A program made the position numbers and the translations under genes. This document shows, piece after piece, positions 11,861 to 24,242 of a stretch of DNA of 64,000 nt. This stretch comes from Capillidium heterosporum (taxonomy: Eukaryota; Entomophthoromycota; Entomophthoromycetes; Entomophthorales; Capillidiaceae), in NCBI GenBank assembly GCA_016630905.1, contig WBMQ01000008.1, positions 868,001-932,000 of the forward strand, read 5' to 3'. The notes under the pieces are model-generated. The model was given only the letters and a program-made list of their open reading frames with translations. It was not told the origin of the DNA and ran no database searches. The number at the start of each line of letters is the position of its first letter. Position 1 is the stretch's first letter.

Positions 11861-14221
11861 ATGGACAACGTAATCGCTGATCTCCGCCAGATGGCTGACA
11901 AGTTCTTTGCAAGTACAAAGAAAGGCAAGTGCTTTTAATTAATATTTTTAGTTATGCCAAAGCTAAAACAAGCTCCTTAGGCGAAACCCAAGAACTTAGA
12001 ATCGATTTGAACAGTGAGTATGCCGACCGACGTAAAGACGGTGTAAAGAGAGTTATTGCCTCGATGACAGTTGGTAAAGATGTTTCAAATTTGTTCCCAG
12101 ATGTCGTTAAAAATATGCAGACCGATGACTTGGAGCTCAAAAAGCTGATTTATTTGTATTTAATCAACTATGCCAAGTCGCAACCTGAGTTGGTTATTTT
12201 AGCCGTCAATACTTTTGTTAAAGATACAGATGACCATAACCCTCTGATAAGAGCTTTAGCTATACGCACCATGGGATGTATTAGAGTTGATAAGATTACT
12301 GATTACTTGTGCGATCCTTTGAGAAAGGCATTGAAGGTACTTTTAAAAAAATACTATATTGAACGATACTAGGATGAAGATCCTTATGTCCGAAAGACAG
12401 CTTGCTTGGCTGTAGCTAAACTTTACGACATTAACCCCACCTTGTGCTTTGAAAACGGGTTTATAACATCCCTTCTCGATTTAGTTTCGGATAGTAACCC
12501 TACTGTAATTTTAAGTAACAACTTTAAATATTGATTTGGTTTTTCTCTTTTAGGTAATCTCTAACGCTGTAACTGCTTTAATGGAAATTAACGAAATGGC
12601 TGCTACGATGGGACAAGAAGCTAAAGTTTTGAACCTTACCTACCCATTGTTGGCTAAATTATTAAGAGCCATGAATGAATGCTCCGAGTAAGTCATTATT
12701 TAAGCAATTGTTAGAGGCTATAAGTATTCATGTGCAAATATTAGGTGGGGCCAAATTGCCATTATGGAATGCATCGCAGAATATGTCCCTGAATCTAGTC
12801 AAGAGGCTCAAGATGTTTGCGAGCGTGTTCTACCAAGGCTTGCTCATGCCAATGCAAGTGTAGTTCTTACTGCCATCAGAGTAATATATTTAGATATAGC
12901 GATAGTCACATATTAATTGAGAACCTATAGGTACTTCTTCTATTTTTAGTACATGTACAGGATCCCAACTTTTCCCAGAAGATCACTTCCAAAATGACAC
13001 CTCCTTTGGGTAAATTATTTAATTATTAGTACTAAAAGCAATCCAAGTCACTCTACTCTCCGAAGCCCCTGAAATACAGTTTGTAGTTTTAAGAAACTTG
13101 GCTGTCATCCTTCAACGCCACCCTGGTGTCCTAGCTAAAGAAGCCAGGGTCTTTTTCTGCAAGTATAATGACCCACTTTACGTCAAATTGGAAAAGTTGG
13201 AGATTATGGTTCAGCTTACGAGTGAGAAGACGGCTGATTCCATTTTGCTCGAACTTAAAGAGTATGCCAACGAGGTGGATGTGGATTTTGTTCGAAAGGC
13301 TGTAAAAGCGATAGCTAGAGTTGCGTTAAAGGTAAGTAGTGCTGCTCCAAAGTGTGTCCAAGCTTTAGTCGATCTCCTCAATAACAACAAAGCCGACTTT
13401 GTTACCCAAGAGATTGTAACTGTCATGAAGGTACTTTCTTTCAAAAAGTAGGTATTTATAATTTAGGATATTTTCCGAATGTATCCAAACCAATACGAGG
13501 GGATAATTCCTTTGTTGAGTCAACATATTGCTGTTGTAGCTGACGCTCCTGATGCCAAAGCCTCGCTCATTTGGATCCTTGGTGAATATGCCGATAGAAT
13601 TGATGATACTACTACATTGCTTCGATCCTTCCTAGTAAACTTCAAAGATGAATCTTCTCAGGTAAGTTTAAGTGGATTATAGTTTTATTTAACCTAATTC
13701 TTTTACAGGTTCAGAATCAGCTTTTAACTGCTGTAGTCAAGCTGTTCCTTAAAAAGCCATCTGAAGCCCAAGAACTCGTCCTAGCTAACTTGAAAACGGC
13801 TACTGAAGGTGAAAACCCCGATGTCCGTGATCGTGGATATGTCTACTGGAGGTTGCTATCAACAGATCCACAGGCAACTAGCGTACTTTTATCCTGCTAC
13901 AATTAATTCTAACATTGTGTTCAAATTCTTTAGAAAATCGTACTCAACGAAAAGCCGTCCATGGTCGGCGAAGGACCTCAGTTGCATCCCGGTCTCGCCA
14001 AAGATCTCGTCAAGTACATCTCGACTTTAGCCTCGGTCTACCACCAACTACCTCACCAGTTTATTGCCCAGAGCGAACGAAGTGAAGTTAGCCACCTCGC
14101 TCCCCAAGTTCCAGCCACACTTGATGATCTCGCCCAACTTGATGCCGACAGTGTTATCACCAACAAGGAACAGAACGGTGCACCCGACCAGGAACCCGAA
14201 GAACTGCTTATTGCATTTTAA
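11861..14221 (+). CDS. APL2: AP-1/AP-2 complex beta-adaptin
   Basis: Large subunit of the clathrin adaptor coat at TGN/endosome or plasma membrane. Ten exons (11861-11924, 11981-12336, 12373-12504, 12554-12687, 12745-12880, 12931-13009, 13048-13430, 13467-13661, 13709-13882, 13934-14221) total 1941 nt, 646 aa. The adaptin trunk is unmistakable: [63 protein letters not shown]. It ends soon after the trunk ([10 protein letters not shown], then a short acidic tail EPEELLIAF), so there is no hinge clathrin box or ear, as in short fungal beta-adaptins. The first intron (11925-11980) starts GCAAGT, a GC-AG intron; using it is the only way to obtain STKKGETQELR. Beta chains of AP-1 and AP-2 cannot be told apart here. 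Confidence 0.93.
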
Positions 14222-14464
14222 TTGCTTTTAACCATAAAGTTAAATGAGATTTTATATAAGGTTCAATAAATTAGCCTTTATGAATGTCAATATATATTAA
14301 ATTGAACTTTGAAGTGACATTTTATATCACTATCTATCAATATATTATCGGTGAAGCGGTTCTTGCAGATCCTATAAGCTGCAGACTTTGAAAGAAAACC
14401 TGCTACATTTTCAAAATATTATTCCATATAAATAGTTATATAGCTGTAAATTTTAAAAATTTAA

Positions 14465-14538
14465 GCTTTCATAGTGTAGTTGGTTATCACATCTGCTTTA
14501 CACGCAGAAGGTCTTCGGTTCGAACCCGGATGAAAGCA
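14465..14538 (+). tRNA. tRNA-Val (anticodon UAC)
   Basis: A full cloverleaf can be drawn by eye. The acceptor stem GCTTTCA (14465-14471) pairs with TGAAAGC (14531-14537), with A14538 as discriminator. D-arm is 14474-14490. The anticodon stem TCTGC/GCAGA encloses loop TTTACAC with anticodon TAC at 14499-14501. The T-arm has GGTTCGAAC. No intron. It lies between beta-adaptin and Rho1. Internal A and B boxes look normal. Confidence 0.95.
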
Positions 14539-15621
14539 ATTCTTTTTTCCTATCTATAACTCCTATAGATTCTTTTTGGTTCAAGGAATATTAGTTACAA
14601 ACTTTGTCTTATCTTTAGAAAATATTTATATCTTACAGAAAATTAACCGAATAATCTATTTGCAATCCTGGCATTTTCAAATTAGCAAGTATAGGTGGTG
14701 ATATTCCAATTGTTGATATAGATCTATTTGTAAAAGAATACGAACAAAAGAACAACTACATTTATTTACATTATCGAATTTATTGATGAGACGAAGTCCG
14801 ATGGTCGTAGATAATTCAACATCAACAATACTTAAAAACATAATATGGGTTTATATATAAAAGCATATAAAAACTTTTAATGAACAAGTATAATCATTAT
14901 GGTTAAGTAAAGCTATAGGAAGAACACCGAAGGAGACAATATATATGGCAACGACAGGATAGGCAAGGTAACTAAGGTGAGAATTCGATATATACGAGCT
15001 GTACATATACTACGGTTTTGAATCATGGGTTGGTAGGGAAAGGTGGGATACGGTGAGTTGGGTGGGGTGGGGTGGGGATGAAATCGCATGGGAATTTGTA
15101 AGGCAACTATAGGAAACTTCGAAAGGATGACTTGGAACTTAAACTTAGAAATGTGAAATGCTTTTTACAAAATCCGAGCCAAATTTTCGGAATAAGAAAG
15201 TTGGGATCAAGCTTGTAAATCGGCAGCTCAAGGTTCATGGGAAAAGAGAAGATGGATAGGTCGTTGGATCGAAGTTCAATATGGACGGTGGTAGATTAGA
15301 TAAAGTATAAGGTATGCTGAGCAGAAAGTGACGAAAGCTTAACAAAAGGGTAAGGGAAATCGAACGAGGTAGGATAAGGTAGCCCACAATCGGTCGTAAA
15401 CTAGTATGTAAAGTGGAATTAAGCTCAAGTCGTTTAAATGCAAAGGTTTTAAATTGGGTTCTGGCCAGCAGTTGTTATACAGTCCTTGAAACTCCCAAGC
15501 GTATTGCAAGGTTCGCAGGGGTTTATAGCTCTTTTTGGTATGGGTCGTGGAACTAGGTTGGATGTCGGTAAAGTTTTGGGCACTCGGTACGGAAGAAGGT
15601 TAATCTTTGGTGGCAGGTAAA
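14539..15621. other. Intergenic with a G-rich tract
   Basis: 1.1 kb between tRNA-Val and the end of Rho1. Its plus strand is locally purine- and G-rich from about 15020 to 15380, in contrast to the AT-rich surroundings, and contains the G-quadruplex motif listed separately. No ORF recognised. Confidence 0.5.
15060..15077 (+). other. Predicted G-quadruplex motif
   Basis: Four G-runs (15060-15062, 15064-15067, 15069-15072, 15074-15077) separated by single T loops. This fits the strictest G4 consensus. It sits about 545 bp downstream of the Rho1 stop, on the strand opposite to the Rho1 mRNA. Confidence 0.7.
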
Positions 15622-16446
15622 CTAGAGTGGGTTGCAAAACTTCCTCCGCAACTTGTTGAGGGGGTTAGTGAGGACGGCTCGCGTGGCGTGCTGGAAGACT
15701 AAGTCTACTCCCTCCCTAGTTCGGGCCGAACATTCCATGTACTTTAAAGCGTTGATCTGCTTGGCTACATTTTGACCCTAAATATCTGGTTAGCTAAAGT
15801 CGACTACAAGTTTATACCTCCTGTTCGGTCACCGTTGTCTGCTTCAGCTGGTCGAGTTCTTGTAAGGTTGGTAAGTCGTTCCTAAGGTCCCGTTTAAGTC
15901 CAACTAGGAGGAATGGGACGCCCGATGTGAAGTGGGATATCTCGGGGTGCCACTAAGATTCGACGTTAGTAAACCTATGGTGAAGAGTAGTGTTACCTTA
16001 TCTATAACGTTCTTCAAGGATTGGGGCGAACCTATGGAAAATGTCACCAATAGGACGTCAGTCTCAGGATAGGATAGAGGTCTCAACCGGTCGTAATCTT
16101 CCTGGCCAGCCGTGTCCCACAGTGCCAGTTCGACTTTCTTGCCGTCGACTTTGACCTGGGCTATGTAGTTCTCAAAGACGGTTGGTATATATCTCTACAG
16201 CCAATAATTAGTAAAGCTGGTAGGCATGCAGTATGAAGTACCTCTGGGAACTTGTTGGAGGAGAAGACTATCAGTAGGCACGTCTTACCGCACCCACCAT
16301 CTCCAACAATAACTAACTTCTTGCGTAAATCGGGCATAGGTGTGCGTCTTACCTAACAGAAAAAGTTAGTATATGTCCATGAGTGTTGCTAAACGAAAAA
16401 ATAAAGTTCAAGCTTTAGGTAACGCTAAACTTACTTTACGGCTCAT
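15622..16446 (-). CDS. RHO1: Rho-family GTPase (Rho1-like)
   Basis: Small GTPase controlling polarity, actin and cell-wall synthesis. Five exons (16435-16446, 16242-16352, 15997-16194, 15818-15952, 15622-15777) give 203 aa. G1 is GDGGCGKT (usually GDGACGKT), switch [11 protein letters not shown]3 [16 protein letters not shown]4 LKRDL, G5 ECSAR. The C-terminus RRKFCNPL ends in a CaaX box whose final Leu predicts geranylgeranylation, preceded by few basic residues. The first exon codes only MSRK; I include it because its intron (82 nt) has GTAAGT, TACTAAC and TTAG and stays in frame. Met at 16337 (MPDLRKKL) is the alternative start and matches homolog N-termini well. Rho1 rather than Cdc42/Rac by overall sequence. 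Confidence 0.9.
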
Positions 16447-19277
16447 GAGATAACGAGATGAAATTTGTCTGATATAATTTTGAAGCTTACCAAAGATTAA
16501 GGATAAAGCTTAGGGTAATAAGTGTGTTGCTAAAGCTATTGTAAACTACGGAGGAAATATTAAGTCCTTTCAGCAGTTCTATACTAAGCTAGTTGGTTTG
16601 GAGGCCTTGAGGTTCGTCGTTGAGTAAATAAATTGTGATAAAATCTAAGTTCCTTGGGTGTGACTTAGATAAGTAGTGGGAAAATTTTGGTAGCGGTTGA
16701 TTAATCAAAGAGGAAACACAAAAGATATAACCGCAGATACAAAAGTTTGTCTAAAGCTAGCTGGTATGAAACGTTAAACGACGCGAGGTGGTGCTAGGAA
16801 TTGGCAAATTCTAATCTAAGCAAAAGCAAAATGGAGTGAAGACTAAACAAAAAGTGATAAACAGTTATTAGCAGCTGCTGTAATCTACCTTTTCTCTTTC
16901 AAGCTAAAAGGGGAGCGAATAAAGGATGAAGTACCGAAATATCCTGTTACTTTAGTTCGCCTGGGTACAAGTTATACAAGTTACCAATAGATTTGTTTCC
17001 AAGTCTTTAAAAGTATTCTTGAACTTTCCTTTTGGAAACTTGGAAATTTACATTTCAGCTTCAAATTTCTTTTGCAAGTCAAGTCTTGGTAACGAACTAT
17101 TGGCTAGGACCTAGGTGGATACCATCACCATTACTAAAAGGTTATGCCTAGCTAGTATACACTCTTCCGTCTAAGTTATTACTATTTAAAAGTTTTTTAC
17201 ATATTTTTAGCTGTTGGATGAAATTATTAAGCTTGTCAATTTATATTTCAGCAGTGGCATGTTGAGGTGGAAAGCTACCAACTTTGTCAAATATTGGATA
17301 CTTTGTCTCAATTTTAAGAACAGGCTAACTGTACAAGATACCGGCATTGATTAGCCAATAGACGCTTTGGTTAGTTTAAGAATATTGATAGGATCTATTT
17401 GGGATAAAGTTCTTTGTAGCGGAGATTTACCTGCTTAATTAAAATCTGAAAACACAATAGAACTTTATGGTACATTCCTAGTTTATCCGAATTTTATATA
17501 AACGTGACAGAAGGATATAGTGGACCTATAGATACTAGTCTCTTATTGGTATATACGTATATGATTGGAGTATATTGTTATGATGTCATATATCTATTAA
17601 TAAGATTTTGCATTTACTTGAATTTTAAATTTAGGACCGATACCCTAACTTTTAAACTCCATTCAGACTACATATCCATATATAGATCATAGCCTAACCA
17701 AAAGGTAGACTTTTGTCAATTGCCAATAAAGTAGATAGACATATTTGTCCAATACGTGTACACTTGCATCAGAAGTATACCGATTAATGTAAGCGATAAG
17801 GTGGGAGCTAATTTTCACAACGTTATGAGTAATAAAGTTAATTAGTTTGCTACATCGCTACCACTATCCAATTTCATAATTCCTGTACATGTCCTAAACT
17901 ATACTTGACCTCCATCAAACCACATTAGGATAATGGGAGACATGCCTTGTTATAAAGCTGGAAAAAACTTTTGATTTGGAAAAAGACACAAGATATGTAG
18001 ATCACGGCGGAGGTCATTACATAGGTTTCAAATTCAAAGCTACAAAATTTAGCTGCTCGCTTACCTATTGTTTAGACTGGTATCCAGATCCAGGAAAGTT
18101 AAACCAAGTTAACTAAAAGTTGCCCCCAGCCCCCCTTCTTAGTCTCAATGAGCAATGGTCACAGCTAAACCCGGTGAAACTTTCCTACCAACTGAATAGC
18201 TAAAAGTTGACTAAAAGTCAAGAAGCTTGACCTTCAATGCACTCCTTTTCGCTTAATTCTTTAACACCCATCTAGCTTCGTTAAGGAGGCTGTACTATAC
18301 TTTTTAAATTTTAGCACGCGTCTGGAACTAGTTTATGTTCTGTTAATTAGGGTAAACGGATACATTTATTTGTACCGTCAATAAATTTTCTAAGGAAGGT
18401 CAGTAAGCAAACCAACATTATGATAAAATCTAACAAAGTATTCGTCAAATTTAGAGTAGGCTGACTTGCTTCATCCTATAGATTAGTGATTAACTAATCC
18501 GATAAACGATTTACTATGCTTTGACTTGAAAACTATACCAAATACCTGACATCACTATATTGTTTTAATTCGACTGGTTGCCACCTTTTATACTGGAATC
18601 AGGAATTGTTGGAAATTTTACGATAATCAATGAGATTATATTATTTCTACCGAAAGGTATGAACAAACGTTCATCAGTGGCTTTGTAGTGGTTTCTACCC
18701 CATTGTTGCTATATGATAAACTTTGCTATAGATTGTAGGATACTTTTAAAGCAACATTAACAAACGTCAAACGTCAAAAGTCTTTAAAAGTCAAGTCCAA
18801 TAGTTATATACAAAGTTATTGTATTCCAGTTTCTTTTGTTGGCCAGGAAAGTTCTAATAAATTTTTCTTGAATTAAATCTCTAATTGGAAATAGACGACC
18901 TTTTGAATTTATCCCTTATCTTACAACCCAAACAAAAGTGAAAAGAATTTGATATATTGCAAAAGATGACACTACACTACCTTTATCATAAATATATTTA
19001 TAAGCGACAAACCATTTTTAATTCCACAAATATGCTAAAGTTTGAGGTTAATTTAACTATCAATTTTTTACACTTTTAAAGCACCTTTCATAAGCTAATC
19101 GAAACGATCTAATGAAAAATATGCTAAAGAGAGCCTAATTAGTTATCAACATCTGTAGCTTTGCGATTTATAACATATCAGGCTCGTTCATTATTGCCAA
19201 AGGATTAAAGGAAGGATAGGAGGACTTGACAATATAAAATTTTGTAAACAACTAGGTTCATACTTTTGTAATTGAGA
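16447..19277. other. Gene-poor region
   Basis: 2.8 kb without a convincing gene on either strand; open stretches are short and lack family features or plausible splicing. It contains the upstream region of Rho1. No long repeat or transposase trace recognised by eye. Confidence 0.5.
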
Positions 19278-20265
19278 ATGCTGTTACATAATGAAGAAGC
19301 TTTAAGTATCGTAAAGTTACATTTTGGATTAAGCTTAGAAAAGTTTGTACTAGGAGGTATGAGTTCCATGTTGGTGGCCTGCATTAATAATACAATAAAT
19401 AGCTTATATACAGTTTCAACTACCAATTTACATCAGATGCCATAAAAGTAAGGCTACAGCTACAAACACAACTAAACCAAAGTTCAACTTCGACAATCAT
19501 CCTGTATTGAGATTTTCTCCAAGAGTTGATAACGATGTATCAAACCGAGGGTATAAGATTTTGGCATAACAGCTTGAGCGCTTTGTTGCTTTGCAAAAGT
19601 AATTACACAACTCTGTGAATGAATTTGTATGAATTGTTTAAAGAGCTACTACATGAGAGTATGTTGAGGAAGGATTAGAAGAAGTTGTCACTCTTTAATA
19701 AGGTAGTAGCAATTGCATTAGCAGGTAGTGTTGATGCCTTCATTTCAAACCCGACTAACTTCATCAAAGTTCATATACAGGCCTTAACTAATGACACAGA
19801 TAATATAGGGTATACGAGTACATGGGATGCTTTTTACAAAATATATAGGAATGAAGGATGGATCGGTTTATACCGTGGAGTGGTAAATGTTATTTCAATT
19901 ATAAACTTCCTGAACGATTTTAGAGTTCAACAACTCAACGTGTTATGCTTTTGACTGATTCACAGTTGACTAGTTATAATTAATTCAAACATTCAATACG
20001 CTCCAAGACATTCCATATGTTGGACTATGAATCTATGTTGGAGAAAGAGCTCTTCTTCACTTCATCATTTCCATTTTAACTAACGCCATCATTACAATAA
20101 CAACTTCACTAATCGATACTATCAAGTCGAGATACATGAAGCAAAAATTTATATCTAGTGAGAAGAAGTAGGTATACAATTTCAGTTATGGTGCCTATAA
20201 TATATGAGTAAGCGTGAAGGCTGACTAGCCACCTATAAAGGTTTCTACTCATTCTGATAAATTCT
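19278..20265 (+). pseudogene. Decayed mitochondrial carrier copy
   Basis: Inverted relative to the functional array. It starts at a relic ATG (MLLHNEEALSIVKLHFGLSL) and runs through relics of all three exons, e.g. DTDNIGYTSTWDAFYKIYRN and SRYMKQKF, to about YKGFY. It has many stops and indels. The first 5' splice site is destroyed (ATAGGTAGCTT of carrier A is ATAAATAGCTT here). The second intron is almost identical to that of carrier C (40 of 41 bases by eye), so this is a DNA-level duplicate, not a retrocopy. Confidence 0.85.
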
Positions 20266-22540
20266 ACTAGAATACTATATAATTTATTTGTACTATTCTT
20301 CCTTACATTCCTCTCTAAATCATCTATTGCAATGACAGATCTAGTCTTAATCCAACCTACTTTGAAACTGAGCTGGAAAAATTTCGTTGCGGCTATTTCC
20401 ACTATAGGACCACAGACGGTATAATACCAACCGCCTTGGGCTTTGAGTTGCTTTATAAGCTGCTGTTCAGGCCCACTTAGCATTGCAGTTAATATCCCTA
20501 CTTCTAGATTCAAGTGAGTATCAAGATGTTTTATAAAGCTGAGTTTGAGCTTGGATTAAGATATATACTAACATATAGGCCATTACAAAATACTTAGAAC
20601 TAAATATACTTTGTTATATATATACTATAAATAGTGTTTCCAGGTTCTTTGCATATTGTACCAATCGCTTACATATATCTAAAATCTGCCATTTTTTTTT
20701 TGGTTTTCAGTACATTTGTTCCTATATAATTTGACATCTTACTAAAGAATCTTCATCTTATCAATCGGCACTAAATTTCACTCTGACCACTCGGTTTTTA
20801 CCACCTTGTTCAGAATCCAAATATCTCAAATGTAGAGACCCAGCACTATATCATATCGGCTGAAATATACATCTCCTTCGGACTGGTTTATTGTTCTGAA
20901 TATAAAAGGCTGTATAACTTAATTTTTTTTAAATAATTGTATTTAGTTGCTTTTAACTTTAATATGCTTTCAATGTATTTCTTCATTATAACTCTATTTA
21001 CTACTTTATACTTTCTCTGTTCCAAATTACATATATATTTTGCTAAGTAAAATATAATAAGATTTCGGTTTAATTCAGAACAGAGGGCGTGCCATTTTTA
21101 CTTTGCAGCACATTATTATAGTAAAAGGTAAAACAATAAAAGCACGTTTGCTTATAATTTCTAAAGCGGTATACTATATATTATACTATTCAAAAACGCT
21201 CCTCCCAGAACTTTTGGAAGAAGCGTTTCTGACCAGAGTAATGATTTTCCTAGTTAAATCACACCTTTTGACTTTTCAGCTACTACTGTCTTTATGATTA
21301 TATTCATAATTGGAGTGCGAATATTTTAAACAGTGACGGCGCTTGGGTTTTAGCAGGTAGTCTTCAAACCTAGAGTAAGTCTATACTTGTATACCTGACA
21401 AGGCTCCAACGAGCCCTTAAAGACTGCTACCGTATATTTATTGCAGAAAGCAGGTTTAAAAATCTGTTGTATAGTAGATCTCTAACCCAAAAAAGCTAAA
21501 GGCTACTGCTGCAAAGCCCATTTGGCTATATCGGTAAGTTAAGATAACATTTAAAGCTGTCTTGGCTGAAGTAGTAAAGTTTTAGGTAGAGTTGTAAGGA
21601 TATCGAATGTTGTTCAGTTTTTATAGCATAAAAACCAGGATCTAACTTTAGATCCAACTAAATGGAATTCTTAATTGTCGTACAAGTGGTTCTATGCTTT
21701 CCAACCACTACTTTTACAACTTGCCCAACGTGTACATGATCTGCGATAGATATAAGAAGCTTGAGCATAGCAGTAGGTGGGTGAAGTCTAAATAAATTTC
21801 TTGGCAAACTGATAACGATTTTCAAAACAATACAAGCTTTCCAAACTTTATTTACAACGCCAAGCGTATACATGTACATCTGCCATACCTAGTTCCATCT
21901 ATTTATAACGAGAGGTGTGAAGGGAGTTATTCGAACAGGTCTAAGGAAGTTCATTTGGATCAGATCTAATCCAATTAATTTTACATCGTTCGTTCTTGAA
22001 ATGGGGTTGAAATGAAGGGAGCAGTGATCCTTACATTCCAAATTAACTGCTCCTAGATAAAATTGAAATGTGGGTTATCTACCAATTAGTTTGGAACACT
22101 GGAGCTTACTTTTAGTTCCACCTCCAAAAATACAATCCATCAATCTAGCTTTCCAAAAGCCCGGAGAATTAGAATAAAGTACACCCAGATAATCTTGAAG
22201 TTTATTAGCAAGCAAATTCTTTTCGAGTCTCGTGGTTCGAATTTCCAGCAACTAAAATGGACCGTTTGCAATCAAGAATCGTTTCCAGCCAATGGCTGAG
22301 GCCAGCTTCGGTTAACAGATTAAACTAGTCCACATTCGCCAAAAGAGAACTTGAGGTAGTGTTGGGAGGAATAACCTGGGGTTCACCAAAGTAACCATTT
22401 TAAGCAATCAGAAGTGGGAGGGAAATTAACTTTTGGATGTAATTTCTTGGGTTATAAAAGAGCAATTGGCATCTCGACTGGAAAGCTTTTACTTACAAGC
22501 CAAGTTGGTCAAACATTTTTGAAAATTTCAAGCGAGTAAG
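20266..22540. other. Gene-poor region upstream of the desaturase
   Basis: 2.3 kb mostly without coding pattern. One 134-codon open stretch on the minus strand (20109-20513) overlaps the carrier pseudogene; its first half has protein-like composition (AMLSGPEQQLIKQLKAQGGW) but I recognise no family and no splicing partner. The desaturase promoter lies at the right end. Confidence 0.4.
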
Positions 22541-23632
22541 ATGCCACCCCAACACAAGGAGAACGCCAAATTGGACGACGGGTTCGATTCGAGACACCCC
22601 CTCTACAACGGAGATTGGAAGCGTTCTATCCCCTACGTCCACGAAGGTATGGCCGAAGATGACATGGACGAACCCCACTTGAAACGCAAGCACGCTATCC
22701 TAGAGAAACATCCTGAAATCGAGAAGCTGTACGGTACCGACTTCCGTACCGCTTACCTTATCTTAGGTGCAACCGGTGTCCAGATGTACATCGCCTACCT
22801 CTTCAGTGTTCACTACAAGGAGTACTTCTGGACCATGGTAGCCTGTGCCTACTTTATTGGCGGTACTTTGACTTCTTTGTTTGGGTGCCTCATCCACGAG
22901 TGCTCTCACAATTTGATCTCAGAGATCCCCCTCGTCAACCGGATATTCGCCCTTATTGTCAACACCGGTATCCCCTTCCCGATCGCCGCCTCCTTCCGCC
23001 GCTACCACCTCATCCATCACGCCTACCAGGGAGTTGATGACAAGGACCCTGATCTCCCAATGGAATGGGAATACAAGTTCATCAAGGGCAATTCCATCAT
23101 GAAGCTGATGTGGGTATTCTGCTACGCCGGCCTTTATGTCGTTCGTGGTATGGCCATGTTCAAGCCCCTATCCTTCTGGGAGTACGTTAATATCGCTTAC
23201 ACTATATCGGTAGATGCTTTGGTCGTCTACTTCTGGGGTCCTTACGCTTTACTCTACCTCTTCCTGTCCCTGTGGTTGGGCTACGGTCTCCATCCCGGTG
23301 CCGCTCACTTCATCCAAGAGCACTATACCTTCGCTGACGGCCAGGAAACCTACTCGTACTACGGTTCCCTCAACAAGATCTTCATCAACATCGGCTTCCA
23401 CAATGAGCACCACGACTTCACCCAGATCCCCTGGTCCAAATTGCCTCAGATCAAGACTATCGCTCCTGAGTTCTACGACAATTTGGCTTCTCACACCTCT
23501 TGGGTCTGGATGCACATCATGTTCATTTTCTCCGACCAGCTCGGCCCCCAATCCCGACTCAAGCGTACCTGGGACGACTTCAACAAATCCCGTAAGCTGT
23601 TGACTTCCAAGAAGAAGGCTATGAAGGAATGA
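22541..23632 (+). CDS. DES1: Sphingolipid delta-4 desaturase
   Basis: ER membrane di-iron desaturase that introduces the delta-4 double bond into the ceramide long-chain base, on the route to glucosylceramide. Single exon, 363 aa, full family length. The three histidine boxes are present: HECSH (119-123), HLIHH (156-160) and HNEHH (287-291). Membrane segments lie around 72-110, 190-205 and 217-250. The N-terminal DES motif is present (DEPHLKRKHAILEKHPEIEK). Codons strongly prefer C in third position (e.g. TAC, TTC, ACC, ATC), unlike most neighbours, and there are no introns. This points to high expression; transfer is possible but not needed, since fungal orthologs look alike. Confidence 0.95.
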   Translation: MPPQHKENAKLDDGFDSRHPLYNGDWKRSIPYVHEGMAEDDMDEPHLKRKHAILEKHPEIEKLYGTDFRTAYLILGATGVQMYIAYLFSVHYKEYFWTMVACAYFIGGTLTSLFGCLIHECSHNLISEIPLVNRIFALIVNTGIPFPIAASFRRYHLIHHAYQGVDDKDPDLPMEWEYKFIKGNSIMKLMWVFCYAGLYVVRGMAMFKPLSFWEYVNIAYTISVDALVVYFWGPYALLYLFLSLWLGYGLHPGAAHFIQEHYTFADGQETYSYYGSLNKIFINIGFHNEHHDFTQIPWSKLPQIKTIAPEFYDNLASHTSWVWMHIMFIFSDQLGPQSRLKRTWDDFNKSRKLLTSKKKAMKE

Positions 23633-24242
23633 GTTCAACCCTTTGCTTGTAACTTGGCCGAGGTTCTTTAGTTACGGCCATGGAGTTTTACCTTTACTTT
23701 TTTTTGTGATATTGGTTGTACCTTTCTTTATTAAATTAACTATCTAATTATGTTTTGAGAAATTTTTTATAGATATGGTACTAAACCATTTTAGATATAT
23801 AATGTAGTGGTAAGGATAAGTGCTAACTTGTAGAATAGTCTTGTATTCTTTGATGCTATTTAGATATACGACCATTTTCTACTTGTAGCTTTCTTTCAAA
23901 TACGACTAAGATTAACTTTGTGATCTTGAAATTGAATCAACCTCCACTCAAGTTGCCCCAATTTTAGATAGAAACACCCACTTTCAACTTTACATCTCAA
24001 CAATAGGGGTTTACATAAGTGCATATGGCTTCAAAATCCTTTTAATTGTACTTTATCAGCCTTACTCCAGATTATGAAATTTAATCAGAATATATCTTAA
24101 ACTATCAACTTCAAGTATTCATAATATAGCTAATATCAAAAAATATACATGCTATAGTGTCATTTCAAAGGGTTACTTAAAACAAATCAGTTTGAAAATC
24201 TACATTTTATATACTCAAAGCAACATCGTTGATCAACATAGC
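23633..24242. other. Intergenic, convergent 3' flanks
   Basis: 610 bp between the converging ends of the desaturase and the Tao3-like gene. A T-run follows the desaturase stop. No other feature. Confidence 0.5.

Noticed and set aside
14780-14815. Hammerhead-like TTGATGAGACGAAG
   Set aside because: There is no stem II between the two core blocks and the CUGAUGA core is imperfect.
20109-20513. 134-codon minus-strand ORF
   Set aside because: It overlaps the carrier pseudogene, has no recognised domain, and its second half looks like random AT-rich translation. Mentioned only in the regional note.
22190-22260. B-box-like GGTTCGAATTTCC
   Set aside because: It has an extra T, no A box and no cloverleaf.
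23214-23638. 129-codon ORFs on both strands inside the desaturase
   Set aside because: They are shadows created by the C-rich third positions of the desaturase codons.
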